A stretch of 48,006 nucleotides of DNA from Candidatus Raymondbacteria bacterium RIFOXYA2_FULL_49_16 (GCA_001789205.1 MFYT01000050.1:1-48006), one strand, 5' to 3'; positions 39,388 through 48,006 are shown, counted from the stretch's first letter. The notes: generated by a model from the sequence alone, not told the origin. A program made the numbers and translations.

Positions 39388-40666
39388 ATTTCTCCGCCAG
39401 TTTTTTTGGGTTGAACCGTACCAGGTATGCTTTTGAATCGTTTTTCGGTTTTGCTTTGACCGCTTTGGCCTCTTTGGACTCCGCGTCTTCAGCCGAAATG
39501 GACTGTCCGTGGCCGCCGAAATAGACGTTCCCCTGCGCGTCAATGATGCCTGAACCGGTGAATTCGCCGATCTTTTTCAACCGGCTAATGACGCGGACCT
39601 TTTTTGTTTTCAGGTCTTTTTCAACAAGGAAAACGTCTTTTTGGACCGTATCAATATAATGGCCATGGCCTCCCATGCCGTAATACATTTTATCGCCTAT
39701 GACGGCAATGTTCGGCGAATAGGTTTCATGCCACTTGCCCGAGTCTGGCCCCCAGGTGGGACCAAGGTCTTCCATGGTTCCCGGACCGCTTTCCACCGGA
39801 ATATAATGAAAGGCGATGGCGTATTGAGTGATTCCGTACACTGATCCATCGGGCATCATCTGTATGGACTTGAACCCAGAGGCGGCTTTATAGAACTCAG
39901 TTTTGTCCGCGCGGGGCATGGGAACACGGAGATCTATAAGCTCCTTTTTTTTCCAGTCGAACTTGATAAGTTCGCCGAAAATGTCGACAGTATAGCCGTT
40001 ACCCCATTTGTCCGCAAACAGAACGCGCGGCTGGTGAAGGGTGTTGATCCGCCCGTAGTCGTTCAGTTCGCCTGTTGAAACATCGCAGGTTATGAAATGT
40101 TCCTGCGGATCGGTATTTCCCATCAACAGGCCGCTTTTCTCGCTATACACGCACCCTTTTACGCTTCGGTGCATGCCATTGAGGCCAAAGGTGCCCATGG
40201 CATGCGAGGCCGGGTCGAACCAGCACCAGTATCCGCCAATATATCCAAAGGGATGTTCCAGAATGGTCTCTGAGCGGTAAGTACCCGCGTCAGTGCCGAA
40301 AAAGAATTTTTTGTGCTTTGGGCTCCAGTGGATGTACGTATGGATCTTAGACTGCCAGTGCTTCATGGTCATGTGCAGCATTTCCATGAGATCACCCTCG
40401 AAACGCAGTTCGTTCTTTTTGGTGTTCCAGGTATACATGGCCACGTTGTCCACGTGGTTTGCCACTCCAAGCATAACGAGTCCCTCAGGATTGATGGCTA
40501 TGGACCCCCAAATGTTGCAGCCGGCCTTGTCTACATTTAAAGGAATGTAGGCTATGTCATCAATGACCCATTTCTGGTCAAAGGGAATGGGGCCTTTGGG
40601 CGGAACCTGGGCTGCCGTATTGATGACAGTGAATAAAACCAGCAGAAGAGGAAAGGGTGTTTTCAT
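39356..40666 (-). CDS. secreted protein of unknown family (paralogue A' of the cluster)
   Basis: The product has 436 residues from ATG 40666 with a signal peptide (PLLLVLFTVINTAAQ). It matches the 36785-38092 product closely: KGPIPFD, IAYIPLNVDKAG, MKHWQSKIHTYI, FFFGTDAGTYRSET, GGYWCWFDPA and NTDPQEHFITCDV are shared. The pair looks like a recent duplication with the middle gene between. A start at 40741 is open but would put a second hydrophobic stretch first, so it was not used. It is the first gene of the three; its promoter should lie in 40667-40764. Confidence 0.8.
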   Translation of the reverse strand: MKTPFPLLLVLFTVINTAAQVPPKGPIPFDQKWVIDDIAYIPLNVDKAGCNIWGSIAINPEGLVMLGVANHVDNVAMYTWNTKKNELRFEGDLMEMLHMTMKHWQSKIHTYIHWSPKHKKFFFGTDAGTYRSETILEHPFGYIGGYWCWFDPASHAMGTFGLNGMHRSVKGCVYSEKSGLLMGNTDPQEHFITCDVSTGELNDYGRINTLHQPRVLFADKWGNGYTVDIFGELIKFDWKKKELIDLRVPMPRADKTEFYKAASGFKSIQMMPDGSVYGITQYAIAFHYIPVESGPGTMEDLGPTWGPDSGKWHETYSPNIAVIGDKMYYGMGGHGHYIDTVQKDVFLVEKDLKTKKVRVISRLKKIGEFTGSGIIDAQGNVYFGGHGQSISAEDAESKEAKAVKAKPKNDSKAYLVRFNPKKLAEKYAKQYEKFNQ

Positions 40667-40764
40667 GGCTTTGACCCTTGTTGAAAAATTTAATAAAATC
40701 GTGAAAATTAAGATACAATATGAGGGAATATATGTCAACAATAATCGAAGAAAAACCGCCTTTT

Positions 40765-41610
40765 TCAGGTTTTAATTCCCGTAAATTCAGCAAGCCTGTC
40801 GATGCTCTGGCGGTCGCCCATAAGAATGAGCTTTGCGCCTGATTTTATCACCGTACCCGCGGGTGGATTGAAATTCATTTCGCCTTTGTGGTCTGTGATA
40901 GCGAGTATGATGATATTGTGGGTGTTTTTTATGTTTGACTGCAGAATGCTTTTCCCAGCCAAAGGGGATTCCGGACCAATGGGAAATTCGTCAATGGTGA
41001 GTCCGAACTGGGTTGAAAGCGTGCTGGTTTCAACAAAGTTGAAGGCCGCTGGCCGCATGACAGCCTGGGCTATTCTCAGGGCGCCCATGAAATGGGGGGT
41101 AATGACCTTGTCTGTTCCCACCATCCTGAGCTTTTTTTCCGTTTCTGGCCCTTCAGCGCGCGCCACAATAAGCAGTGATTTGTTGATGGTACGGGCGGTA
41201 AGCGCCACCATCAGGTTGAGCGCATCATTCGCACTGGCAATGACAAGCGCTTTTGCGCGGTCAGCACCAGCTTCCCTGAGGACATTTTCAGCGCCCATGT
41301 CGCCGTGAATGGCCAGATGGCCCTGCTCGCGCGCGGAGGCGATCGCCGCATCGTTGGGGTCAACGATGACCAGGGGAAGCTGCTGTTGCTCAAATTGCCG
41401 GGCAATGGTGCGGCCCATGCGTCCATAGCCGCAGATAATGCAGTGGTTTCTGATTTTTTTAAGTTCATGTTCCATACGTGTTCTCCCCAGATATTTCCGG
41501 ATTGCACCTTGTGCCAGAAGGGCAGTGAGGCTTCCCGCGACCGAGGCGATAGCGACACACAAAATAATGGTCAACAGAATGGGAACCAGGCCAATCTCTG
41601 AAATGCTCAT
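40765..41610 (-). CDS. RCK (TrkA-N/TrkA-C) protein resembling a potassium channel without its pore
   Basis: The 281 residues have a single N-terminal membrane helix (LVPILLTIILCVAIASVAG). A TrkA-N Rossmann domain follows with CIICGYGRMGRTIARQF and IVDPND. TrkA-C lies at about 200-280 (DEFPIGPESPLAGKSIL). The helix-to-RCK junction (GAIRKYLGRTRMEHELKKI) is like the end of two-helix K+ channels. The first helix and the TVGYG selectivity filter, normally just before, are missing. No such sequence is found upstream in any frame. It may be a degraded channel or an accessory RCK subunit. Confidence 0.83.
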   Translation of the reverse strand: MSISEIGLVPILLTIILCVAIASVAGSLTALLAQGAIRKYLGRTRMEHELKKIRNHCIICGYGRMGRTIARQFEQQQLPLVIVDPNDAAIASAREQGHLAIHGDMGAENVLREAGADRAKALVIASANDALNLMVALTARTINKSLLIVARAEGPETEKKLRMVGTDKVITPHFMGALRIAQAVMRPAAFNFVETSTLSTQFGLTIDEFPIGPESPLAGKSILQSNIKNTHNIIILAITDHKGEMNFNPPAGTVIKSGAKLILMGDRQSIDRLAEFTGIKT

Positions 41611-41703
41611 AAATTACCACTAAAATAAACTCTGCCCCGGAATCTTTACAACTTCTTTGGCATAACATTATATTTCATGACCATTTAAAAAGGAAATTTC
41701 AGC

Positions 41704-43044
41704 ATGAAAAAAAAGAACGCGCGCGCCTGGTTCACCTGCATCAACGAGGCGTGCGGCCGTAGGTATGAACTCGATGAGATTGTGTATAAATGCCATACCT
41801 GCGGCGGCCTTCTGGAAGTTACGCACGACATGGCGCGGTTGAAAAAGGAGCGTTCCGCAAGTGAGTGGCGCGCCCTTTTCCAAAAACGGTGGAAAACAAC
41901 CAATTATCCGTATGGGTCAGGCATCTGGGGGAAAAAGGAGTGGGTGCTTCCGGATATTGACAACAACCATATCATCAGCCTGTATGAAGGCGACACCAAT
42001 CTCTGTTTTACCCGCAGGTATGGCGAGGCGCTTGGCGTCCCCGATCTCTATATCAAAATGTGCGGTAACAGTCATACAGGCTCTTTCAAGGACCTGGGAA
42101 TGACTGTGCTTGTTTCCCAGGTAAACCATATGATCCAGCATGGCGCCAAAATCCGCGCTGTTGCATGCGCTTCGACCGGAGACACATCGGCCGCACTTTC
42201 AGCCTACTGCGCATTCGCGGGCATTCCATCGATAGTGCTGCTGCCAAAGGGCAAGATATCAACAGCCCAGTTGGTACAACCTATTTCCAATAATTCAATT
42301 GTTCTGTCACTTGAAACTGATTTTGATGGCTGTATGAAAGTGGTGCAGGAAATAAGCAAACGCCCAGAGTTTTACCTCGCGAATTCCATGAATTCCCTGC
42401 GGGTAGAGGGTCAGAAGAGCATCAGTATAGAGATGGTGCAACAGCTTGAATGGGAAGTGCCTGATTTCATCATTATTCCCGGAGGCAACCTTGGGAATGT
42501 GTCGGCCCTTGGCAAGGGTTTCCAGATGATGCTCGACCTGGGTCTTATCAGGAAAAAGCCGCGGATAGTCCTTGCCCAGGCGCAAAAGGCCAATCCGCTT
42601 TACCAGTCATACCGTAATGGATTCAAGACTTTTGAACCAGTCAAGGCAGGGAAGACCCTGGCCAGCGCTATTCAGATAGGTAACCCGGTTTCCGTGAACA
42701 AGGCGATAAAAATGCTCAAGGCTTTTGACGGCATTGTGGAACAGGCCTCTGAGGCGGAACTTGCCGATGCCTGCGCTGAGGCGGATAAATTTGGATATTT
42801 CACATGTCCTCATACGGGTGTTGCCCTTGCGGCGCTAAAAAAAGTGATACGTCGGGGGATCATAACCCGCAAGCACAGGGTCATTGTCATTTCAACCGCG
42901 CATGGCCTCAAGTTCAGCGATTTCAAGGTCAAGTATCACGAAGAGAAGCTTAGCGGTATCAGGTGCAGGTTTGCGAACAAACCGATTGTTTTGGAACCAA
43001 AGGTCGATAAAATACTGGCTGTGTTGGACAAGAAAATACGGTAG
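41704..43044 (+). CDS. thrC: threonine synthase
   Basis: ThrC turns O-phosphohomoserine into threonine with PLP. The 446 residues start with a zinc-ribbon-like part (Cys12, Cys17, Cys30, Cys33). The PLP lysine is Lys129 in SHTGSFKDLGM. Phosphate-binding and cofactor loops (CASTGDTSAALSAYCA, IIPGGNLGNVSALGKG) are seen. An allosteric SAM domain is not evident. ATG 41704 follows AGGAAATTTC. No other threonine gene is beside it. Confidence 0.95.
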   Translation: MKKKNARAWFTCINEACGRRYELDEIVYKCHTCGGLLEVTHDMARLKKERSASEWRALFQKRWKTTNYPYGSGIWGKKEWVLPDIDNNHIISLYEGDTNLCFTRRYGEALGVPDLYIKMCGNSHTGSFKDLGMTVLVSQVNHMIQHGAKIRAVACASTGDTSAALSAYCAFAGIPSIVLLPKGKISTAQLVQPISNNSIVLSLETDFDGCMKVVQEISKRPEFYLANSMNSLRVEGQKSISIEMVQQLEWEVPDFIIIPGGNLGNVSALGKGFQMMLDLGLIRKKPRIVLAQAQKANPLYQSYRNGFKTFEPVKAGKTLASAIQIGNPVSVNKAIKMLKAFDGIVEQASEAELADACAEADKFGYFTCPHTGVALAALKKVIRRGIITRKHRVIVISTAHGLKFSDFKVKYHEEKLSGIRCRFANKPIVLEPKVDKILAVLDKKIR

Positions 43045-43057
43045 GATTTCCGAGCAG

Positions 43058-43741
43058 TCAGCGGGCAAGCACCAACCTGCACCCGGCACGGCCAGCTGGA
43101 TGCAGCAACTCCGCAATGTACACTCCCGATGCGACCGGCCGGCCCTGCAGGTCTCTTCCGTTCCAGGCAATTCCCTCGCGTAGTTCCCCTGCCCATGTCT
43201 TCAGTGAAAATACAATGCTTCCCCGCGCATTGAAAATGAGAAGTAGCGTGGGTTGGGTGTTTGAAAAAAACGGCCCGTACGCGATTATCCGGGTTGATGG
43301 ATTGAAAGGGTTGGGCATGGCCGAGAGTGAGACCTGCTGCCGGGTCTTGTCCACCGGTTGTTCAACTGCTATGCCCGGATTGCTGTCCTTATCGCCCGGA
43401 TTGGTGACTTTGTCAAGATTTGATCCGCACGGTCCTGAAATCCAGGAATAATTATTGGGACATTGGAGTTCGCGCTCATTGGTATAGAGATCGCCGTCAG
43501 AGTCTTTTGTAGCAAGCGACTGGTTCCATGAGTTTCCCGCAAGATTGAAATCATTGCCAAAACTATTCAGGGCCGCGGTTGAAGACGTGGGATTGCTGTA
43601 TTCGTGGCAGATTTGACACACACTTTTTCCAATAAGGTTTACCTTGTCGCCGTTGGGGATTTTATCTTCCCAGGTATTGTAGGCGGCCGTAAGGGAGTAC
43701 CCAAGGCAGATGGAAAATAGTATATTTCTAAAAGAATACAT
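43058..43741 (-). CDS. secreted temptin-like protein with C-terminal T9SS/FlgD-like sorting domain
   Basis: The protein has 227 residues with a signal peptide (ILFSICLGYSLTAAY). The region about 20-105 resembles a temptin domain: IPNGDKV, SVCQICHEYSNP, LNSFGNDFNLAGNSW, and KDSDGDLYTNERELQCP with paired cysteines. The tail from about 140 (PNPFNPSTRIIAYGPF and GRPVASGVYIAELLHPAG) is a sorting or FlgD-like domain like that of the 14780-16954 product. The CxxCH could bind heme, but in temptins this Cys pairs in a disulfide. ATG 43741 gives a good signal peptide. Confidence 0.7.
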   Translation of the reverse strand: MYSFRNILFSICLGYSLTAAYNTWEDKIPNGDKVNLIGKSVCQICHEYSNPTSSTAALNSFGNDFNLAGNSWNQSLATKDSDGDLYTNERELQCPNNYSWISGPCGSNLDKVTNPGDKDSNPGIAVEQPVDKTRQQVSLSAMPNPFNPSTRIIAYGPFFSNTQPTLLLIFNARGSIVFSLKTWAGELREGIAWNGRDLQGRPVASGVYIAELLHPAGRAGCRLVLAR

Positions 43742-43794
43742 TGTACTAGTAAATATAAGCAAAAAGAGACGTTTTTTCAACCGGATAAATCTTT

Positions 43795-44556
43795 ATGGTG
43801 CAAAGAGATGACCTGATCGCCTATCTTGCGGATTTTTTGAAAGTGGAAGAAATCGACGATGTTTGTCCCAATGGTTTGCAGGTTGAAGGCAAACGCGAGG
43901 TGAGAAAGGCCGTTGTTTCCGTGTCAGCGTCTGAAGAACTTTTTCAGCGCGCACGCGTAACAAAGGCTGATATGGTGATTGTACACCATGGGATAATCTG
44001 GAAAGGCGGCAGCGGTGTGGTCAAAGGCAGTTATCGAAAAAGGATTTGGGCCTTGCTCGAACCTAATATCTCTTTGCTGGCATACCATCTTCCCTTGGAC
44101 AGGCATGAATCCATTGGCAACAATGCTCTTGCGGCCCATGGATTGGGTTTACACGAAGTGCGGCCGTTTGGGAAATACCACGGGAAAATAATTGGTTTTG
44201 CCGGCATGCTACCCGATGGCGGCATGGGTGGTCCGCAATTTTTTAAAAAGGTCGAGGACTTTTATGGCAACAAATCCCTGGTCTTTTCCTTTGGTCCGGA
44301 GCGTATTGAACGCGTTGGTATCATTTCCGGTGGCGCGCAAGAGGATATCCACGAGGCTGTGAGCGAGAAGATGCACGCTTTTATCACAGGAGAAGTGAGT
44401 GAATACGTCATGCAACTCGCGAAAGAGGAACACATCCACTTTATCGCGGCTGGCCACTATGCCACTGAGAGGCTTGGCATCAAGGCGCTTGGCGCTCATC
44501 TTTCAGAGAATTTTGATATTGAGGTTGAGTATATAGACGTTCCTGTCCCTGTTTAA
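43795..44556 (+). CDS. Nif3-like dinuclear metal-centre protein
   Basis: The 253 residues have the Nif3/YbgI family blocks: VCPNGLQVEG, IVHHGIIWKGG, LLAYHLPLDRHESIGNNA and the C-terminal GHYATERLGIKALGAHL. These provide His, Asp and Glu ligands for two metals. The family is often labelled GTP cyclohydrolase 1 type 2, but its biological role is not settled. No Shine-Dalgarno sequence is seen before ATG 43795. It ends 26 bases before the PHP gene. Confidence 0.92.
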   Translation: MVQRDDLIAYLADFLKVEEIDDVCPNGLQVEGKREVRKAVVSVSASEELFQRARVTKADMVIVHHGIIWKGGSGVVKGSYRKRIWALLEPNISLLAYHLPLDRHESIGNNALAAHGLGLHEVRPFGKYHGKIIGFAGMLPDGGMGGPQFFKKVEDFYGNKSLVFSFGPERIERVGIISGGAQEDIHEAVSEKMHAFITGEVSEYVMQLAKEEHIHFIAAGHYATERLGIKALGAHLSENFDIEVEYIDVPVPV

Positions 44557-44582
44557 TTCTATACTTTAAAAAGGAGCAATAA

Positions 44583-45245
44583 ATGATTGATCTACATACA
44601 CATACAAGCTATTCCGATGGTGCCTATTCTTTGGCCGAGCATATTCGCCGGGCTGAACAATGCGGGTATCGGGTCATTGGCATCACAGACCATGGTGATG
44701 CGTCGAATGTTGAATCAATAATCCAACAGGTGAAAAAGGGCGTTGAAGAGAACAATAAATTCGCGAAAATAAAGGCTATCTGCGGCATTGAACTAACTCA
44801 CGTTCTTCCTGAGTCAATCGGAGAATTGGTGAAGCAGTGCAGGGCCTATGGCGCACAACTGGTGAATGTCCATGGCGAAACCATTGTTGAACCTGTTCCA
44901 GAGGGCACGAACATGGCGGCCATTGATGCGGGCGTTGATGTCCTCTGTCATCCGGGATTTATTACCGAGGAAGAGGCCGCCTATGCGGCTGAAAAGGGTG
45001 TGTTCCTAGAAATAACCTCCCGCGCGGGCCATTCATTTACCAACGCCCATGTGTTCCGGGTAGCAAAAGCAACGGGCGCCAAGCTGGTATTTGACAATGA
45101 CGCGCACACACACAGCGACCTTGTTTCCCAAGACCTGGCTGAAAAGATTATGCTTGGATGCGGTATTCCCAGGAATGAAATACCAGTGATTTTTGCCCAT
45201 TCAGAGGAGATAGCCAGGCGATTGCTGCAGGGTTTGTTTATTTAG
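44583..45245 (+). CDS. PHP-family phosphoesterase (histidinol-phosphatase-like)
   Basis: The 220 residues start MIDLHTHTSYSDG, followed by GITDHGD, CHPGFI and FDNDAHTHSDL. These are the metal-binding motifs of the PHP family. It is annotated in many genomes as histidinol-phosphate phosphatase domain protein. The hisG gene 1.3 kb away on the other strand is suggestive but weak evidence for a histidine role. AAAAAGGAGC precedes the ATG. Its last codons overlap the converging phosphofructokinase gene by eight bases. Confidence 0.87.
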   Translation: MIDLHTHTSYSDGAYSLAEHIRRAEQCGYRVIGITDHGDASNVESIIQQVKKGVEENNKFAKIKAICGIELTHVLPESIGELVKQCRAYGAQLVNVHGETIVEPVPEGTNMAAIDAGVDVLCHPGFITEEEAAYAAEKGVFLEITSRAGHSFTNAHVFRVAKATGAKLVFDNDAHTHSDLVSQDLAEKIMLGCGIPRNEIPVIFAHSEEIARRLLQGLFI

Positions 45246-46596
45246 GTTTTTTCTTTGTTCCCGCGGGGTTGGTCATGTTCATGGGCTGGCCCGTGGTTTC
45301 CAGAACGTTCCACCACAGAGTGCTTTCAGGTGAGATAAAATTCTTTTTGTTAATGATTGCTTCGAGCGGAATATGGGTGAAAATGCCATTGCACCTGCCA
45401 ATGAGCACATCTGTTTTTCCCGCCATGCCCGCATGCACCGCGTTTTGTCCAAGCTGTGCGCAAAAGATGGCATCGTTGGGTACTGTGGGGGCTGAGCGGA
45501 TGATATAACTGGGGTCTATGTATTTGATCTCAGCAGGCAGGCCGATATCCTTGAAATGACGGGAGATCATATCTTTCAGAAAGATACCGATATCAGCGAG
45601 CTTTTTGTTTCCCGATGCATCGGTACGCACGTTGCGACGGTCGGCCACGAACCACTCCTGGCCAACACCCTCGGCAACCACAATGACCGCATGGTGCCGT
45701 TTGCGCAGCCGTTTTTCAAGGTGCTCGAGCAGCCCGTTTTCTCCCGAAAGGTCGAATTTTACCTCTGGGATAAGGACAAAATTTACCAGATTGACCGCAA
45801 GCGCCGCGTTTGCCGCAATATATCCGCTCTGTCTGCCCATGAGCTTAACAATCCCAATGCCGTTTTTAGCGCCCTGGGCCTCGGTGCTTGCGGCCTCAAT
45901 TGCCTGGACCGCGATTGAAAAGGCGGTTTCAAAGCCAAAGGACCGGTCAACATAGACGATGTCGTTATCAATTGTTTTTGGAATGCCGACAACAGAGAGT
46001 TTCAATTTCCGTTTTTGCGCTTCCTGATAAATGGCATGGGCCCCGCGCTGAGTGCCATCGCCGCCAATGGTGAAGAGAATATTAATGTTAAGTCTCTCAA
46101 GCGCGTTGACGATTTCAACCTGGTCACTGCCGCCGCGCGACGATCCCAGGATTGATCCTCCTTCAAGATGAATGTCGCGGACCAGGTCCGGGGTAAGCAT
46201 GATGGGTTCGTAGCCTTCCTGGGGAAGAAAGCCATGGTAGCCGTAGCGTATACCATAGATGGATTTGGCGCCATACCGGTGATAGGATTCCATGACAATG
46301 GCGCGTATGACATTGTTGAGCCCCGGGCAGAGGCCGCCGCAGGTGACAATGGCCACACGGATCTTTGTGGGGTCAAAATAAATGTGTTCACGCGGACCGG
46401 CCATCTCAAAACAAGGAGGTTCAACGTGCTTGGCGCGGTATAAGTTGAAGCCTTTCAGGGTAATGTCGTAGAGGACCTTGTCAGAGTCGTTGAGATAGTC
46501 GTATGTGGTGTCGCCGGGATGGTTGCCCAGTTTGAGAGGAGAGGACACAGTGCGTTTTCCGAGCGTGCTGACCGTGAACCAGTTTTTTACAGCCAT
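45238..46596 (-). CDS. pfkA: 6-phosphofructokinase, plant-like/long ATP-dependent type
   Basis: The 452 residues comprise an N-terminal extension of about 75 residues and a single PFK domain. VTCGGLCPGLNNVIR, GGSILGSSRGG, TIGGDGTQRGA, PKTIDNDI and KLMGRQSGYIA are the key blocks. In this family Gly in GGDGT with Lys in PKTIDND is the combination of ATP-using plant-type enzymes. PPi-using enzymes have Asp in the first position. It should phosphorylate fructose-6-phosphate in glycolysis. It lies 16 bases after hisG on the same strand. Confidence 0.9.
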   Translation of the reverse strand: MAVKNWFTVSTLGKRTVSSPLKLGNHPGDTTYDYLNDSDKVLYDITLKGFNLYRAKHVEPPCFEMAGPREHIYFDPTKIRVAIVTCGGLCPGLNNVIRAIVMESYHRYGAKSIYGIRYGYHGFLPQEGYEPIMLTPDLVRDIHLEGGSILGSSRGGSDQVEIVNALERLNINILFTIGGDGTQRGAHAIYQEAQKRKLKLSVVGIPKTIDNDIVYVDRSFGFETAFSIAVQAIEAASTEAQGAKNGIGIVKLMGRQSGYIAANAALAVNLVNFVLIPEVKFDLSGENGLLEHLEKRLRKRHHAVIVVAEGVGQEWFVADRRNVRTDASGNKKLADIGIFLKDMISRHFKDIGLPAEIKYIDPSYIIRSAPTVPNDAIFCAQLGQNAVHAGMAGKTDVLIGRCNGIFTHIPLEAIINKKNFISPESTLWWNVLETTGQPMNMTNPAGTKKKPK

Positions 46597-46612
46597 GATG
46601 GAGATGCTCCGG

Positions 46613-47482
46613 TTAGGGAATGACTTTGTTCAGGGGATATTCGACAATGCCTTCTGCGCCAGCTTTTTTCAGTTTGGGAATAATAACTCGCACAATACTT
46701 TCGTCTACAATGACCTCTATGGCCCGCCATGCATTGTCAGCAAGCGATGAGATGGTCGGGGTATTGAGTGAGGGTAATATGGCGAGTACTGCGTCCTGGT
46801 CTTTTGTCCGGCAGTTCAGTTTGATGCCTACCAGACTTTCGGCCTTGAGCGCGCCTTTGAGCAGCAGGGAGATGCTCTCCAATTTTTCGCGTTTTTCCGG
46901 AATATCCCAGGCTGTCTTGTTGCAGATGAACTTGTTGGCAACAGTAAGGACCGTGTCTATGATACGCAGTTTGTTCGCTTTCAGCGAACTGCCGGTTTCA
47001 GTGATCTCGACAATAGCGTCCGCAAAGACCGGGGGTTTGACTTCGGTTGCGCCCCAGGAAAACTCAACTTCAGCCTGTACGTTATTTTTTTTCAGGTAGT
47101 TTTTCGTAACATTGATCAGTTCCGTGGATATCCGTTTGCCATTGAGGTCTTTCACGCTTTTAAAGGGGGAATCTTCGGGTACCGCAAGCACCCACTTGCA
47201 CGCGGTAATGGATGTTTTGGCATACACCAGTTCGGCCACGGTTGTCACGGTGGCTTCATTGTCTTCGATCCAGTCACTGCCGGTTATACCGCAATCAAGG
47301 ATGCCCTTTTCAACGTATTTACCCATTTCCTGCGCACGGATAAGCATGCACGAGATATCAGGGTCGTCTATGGAAGGGTAGTATGAACGGGAACTGACTG
47401 AAATGTTGAATCCTGCTTTTTTAAACAGGGCCACGGTTGAGTCCTGAAGGCTGCCTTTTGGTATTCCGAGTACCAGCTTCAT
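46613..47482 (-). CDS. hisG: ATP phosphoribosyltransferase (long form)
   Basis: HisG is the first enzyme of histidine synthesis. The 289 residues include the catalytic part ([40 protein letters not shown]) and a C-terminal regulatory ACT-like domain. The latter makes it the long form, which works without HisZ and is feedback-inhibited by histidine. ATG 47482 stands eight bases after AGGAG; an earlier in-frame ATG at 47503 lacks a site. No other his gene is nearby. Confidence 0.93.
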   Translation of the reverse strand: MKLVLGIPKGSLQDSTVALFKKAGFNISVSSRSYYPSIDDPDISCMLIRAQEMGKYVEKGILDCGITGSDWIEDNEATVTTVAELVYAKTSITACKWVLAVPEDSPFKSVKDLNGKRISTELINVTKNYLKKNNVQAEVEFSWGATEVKPPVFADAIVEITETGSSLKANKLRIIDTVLTVANKFICNKTAWDIPEKREKLESISLLLKGALKAESLVGIKLNCRTKDQDAVLAILPSLNTPTISSLADNAWRAIEVIVDESIVRVIIPKLKKAGAEGIVEYPLNKVIP

Positions 47483-48006
47483 GGTGTTTGCTCCTATGTT
47501 CATTTTCTTTAATATATATGATTTTTAAAATTTAAATATAGATTTGTTCTCTGGAAAAAACAACACTTGAAAATAACGTGTTCGCTGCAAATTGGAACTA
47601 TAAATAACGATCGTTTTTTTTGGCTTTTTATACGCTGATTTTTTGCGTTAAAATAATTAACTTCAGGGGAAGATAACAACTCAATGATATACAACGAATA
47701 ATGATGGCATAAAATTAACATAGAGGCAAAGGTTAATTTTGTTAAACTTGAAAACTGATATTAAGTTAATTTATTAAGCCAACATAACATTCTGACATAT
47801 CGAAAGATAGGCATGCTCAGCTACTTTATCTGAATTGTTGGAAAACCTATTTGTATAGTTTATGGCTGGCGAATCGTAAAAAATGATATAAAACAAAAAG
47901 AAAATATGCCTTTTTTTACAAAAAGTATGTAGGTCAGCTCTGACGATTAGCTGATTTTTCGCACTCCCCCCCCTCGGACAATCGCTAAATCCTTCGAAAT
48001 TCCAAG
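47483..48006. other. AT-rich intergenic region without a recognisable gene
   Basis: The stretch upstream of hisG is strongly AT-rich to about 47930, with short frames only and no ribosome site or codon pattern that looks coding. A C8 run occurs near 47967. The hisG promoter should lie at its left end. I see no tRNA, repeat array or clear hairpin; the feature on the right may lie beyond the window. Confidence 0.6.

Noticed and set aside
41465-41668. Minus-strand frame that might supply the missing channel pore
   Set aside because: Its translation has no TVGYG-like filter or membrane helix pattern, so it does not repair the RCK protein by frameshift.
43058-43741. c-type cytochrome from the CxxCH motif
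   Set aside because: Only one CxxCH is present, without a typical heme fold or axial Met/His pattern; the surrounding residues fit a temptin-like disulfide domain better.
47509-47721. Minus-strand 70-codon frame upstream of hisG
   Set aside because: The DNA is AT-rich, the product is full of rare-looking runs, and there is no ribosome site or homology.
1-48006. CRISPR arrays, transposases, integrases or rRNA
   Set aside because: No regularly spaced direct repeats, no recombinase or transposase motifs in the translated frames, and no rRNA signature were seen; the only clear direct repeat is the 34-base epimerase-start duplication.

Overview
The window is gene-dense chromosomal DNA of a diderm, probably anaerobic bacterium. 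It encodes a TonB-dependent receptor, many lipoproteins, and two secreted proteins ending in a type IX-secretion-like sorting domain. It also carries a ferredoxin-dependent 2-oxoacid oxidoreductase and corrinoid enzymes. This mix fits the Fibrobacterota / wider FCB group (for example Chitinispirillia-like lineages), but the assignment is inference from gene content; no rRNA is present.

Layout. 1-9279: a cobalamin riboswitch followed by nine tightly packed plus-strand genes for scavenging and remodelling cobamides. They are a CbiR-like cobamide hydrolase, cobU-cobT-cobS, a BtuB-like receptor, a BtuG-like beta-propeller lipoprotein, and btuF-btuD-btuC. 9286-12424: nagA on the minus strand, diverging over a palindromic promoter region from a DUF21/CBS membrane protein, a COG2426-like membrane protein and an unlisted 59-residue Cys-rich protein. 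12496-14778: a PilZ / double-STAS signalling pair, a MORN-repeat lipoprotein and a small unknown gene. 14780-16954: a Ycf48-propeller/PIG-L deacetylase/sorting-domain fusion. 17090-21334: tRNA-Val, a YkgJ-type Cys-cluster protein, an HD phosphohydrolase, an orphan corrinoid protein, a STAS and PAS-GGDEF-HD-GYP pair, and tRNA-Ala. 21429-23488: a two-gene cassette inserted at the start of a sugar-nucleotide epimerase gene, with duplication of the target, then rnhA. 23602-25790: a small tandem-HTH protein and uvrC. 25787-29167 (minus): an operon of tatC, a tatA/5-formyl-THF cyclo-ligase fusion, rlmB and an HtrA protease. 29256-32916: an FKBP lipoprotein, an AsmA-like protein, a HAD phosphatase and mnmE. 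32981-36719: a 2-oxoacid:ferredoxin oxidoreductase operon ending in a branched-chain aminotransferase. 36785-40666 (minus): three secreted proteins of unknown function, two of them close paralogues. 40765-47482: a pore-less RCK protein, thrC, a temptin-like secreted protein, Nif3, a PHP phosphoesterase, phosphofructokinase and hisG. 47483-48006 is AT-rich with no convincing gene.

The strongest leads are: (1) the cassette insertion that rebuilt its target gene and couples its own translation to the leftover target start by a TGATG junction; (2) the TatA domain fused to a folate enzyme and placed directly after tatC; (3) the BtuG-like lipoprotein beside BtuB in a CbiR operon; (4) the three-gene secreted cluster; (5) the pre-gene terminator that lies inside the cbiR reading frame.
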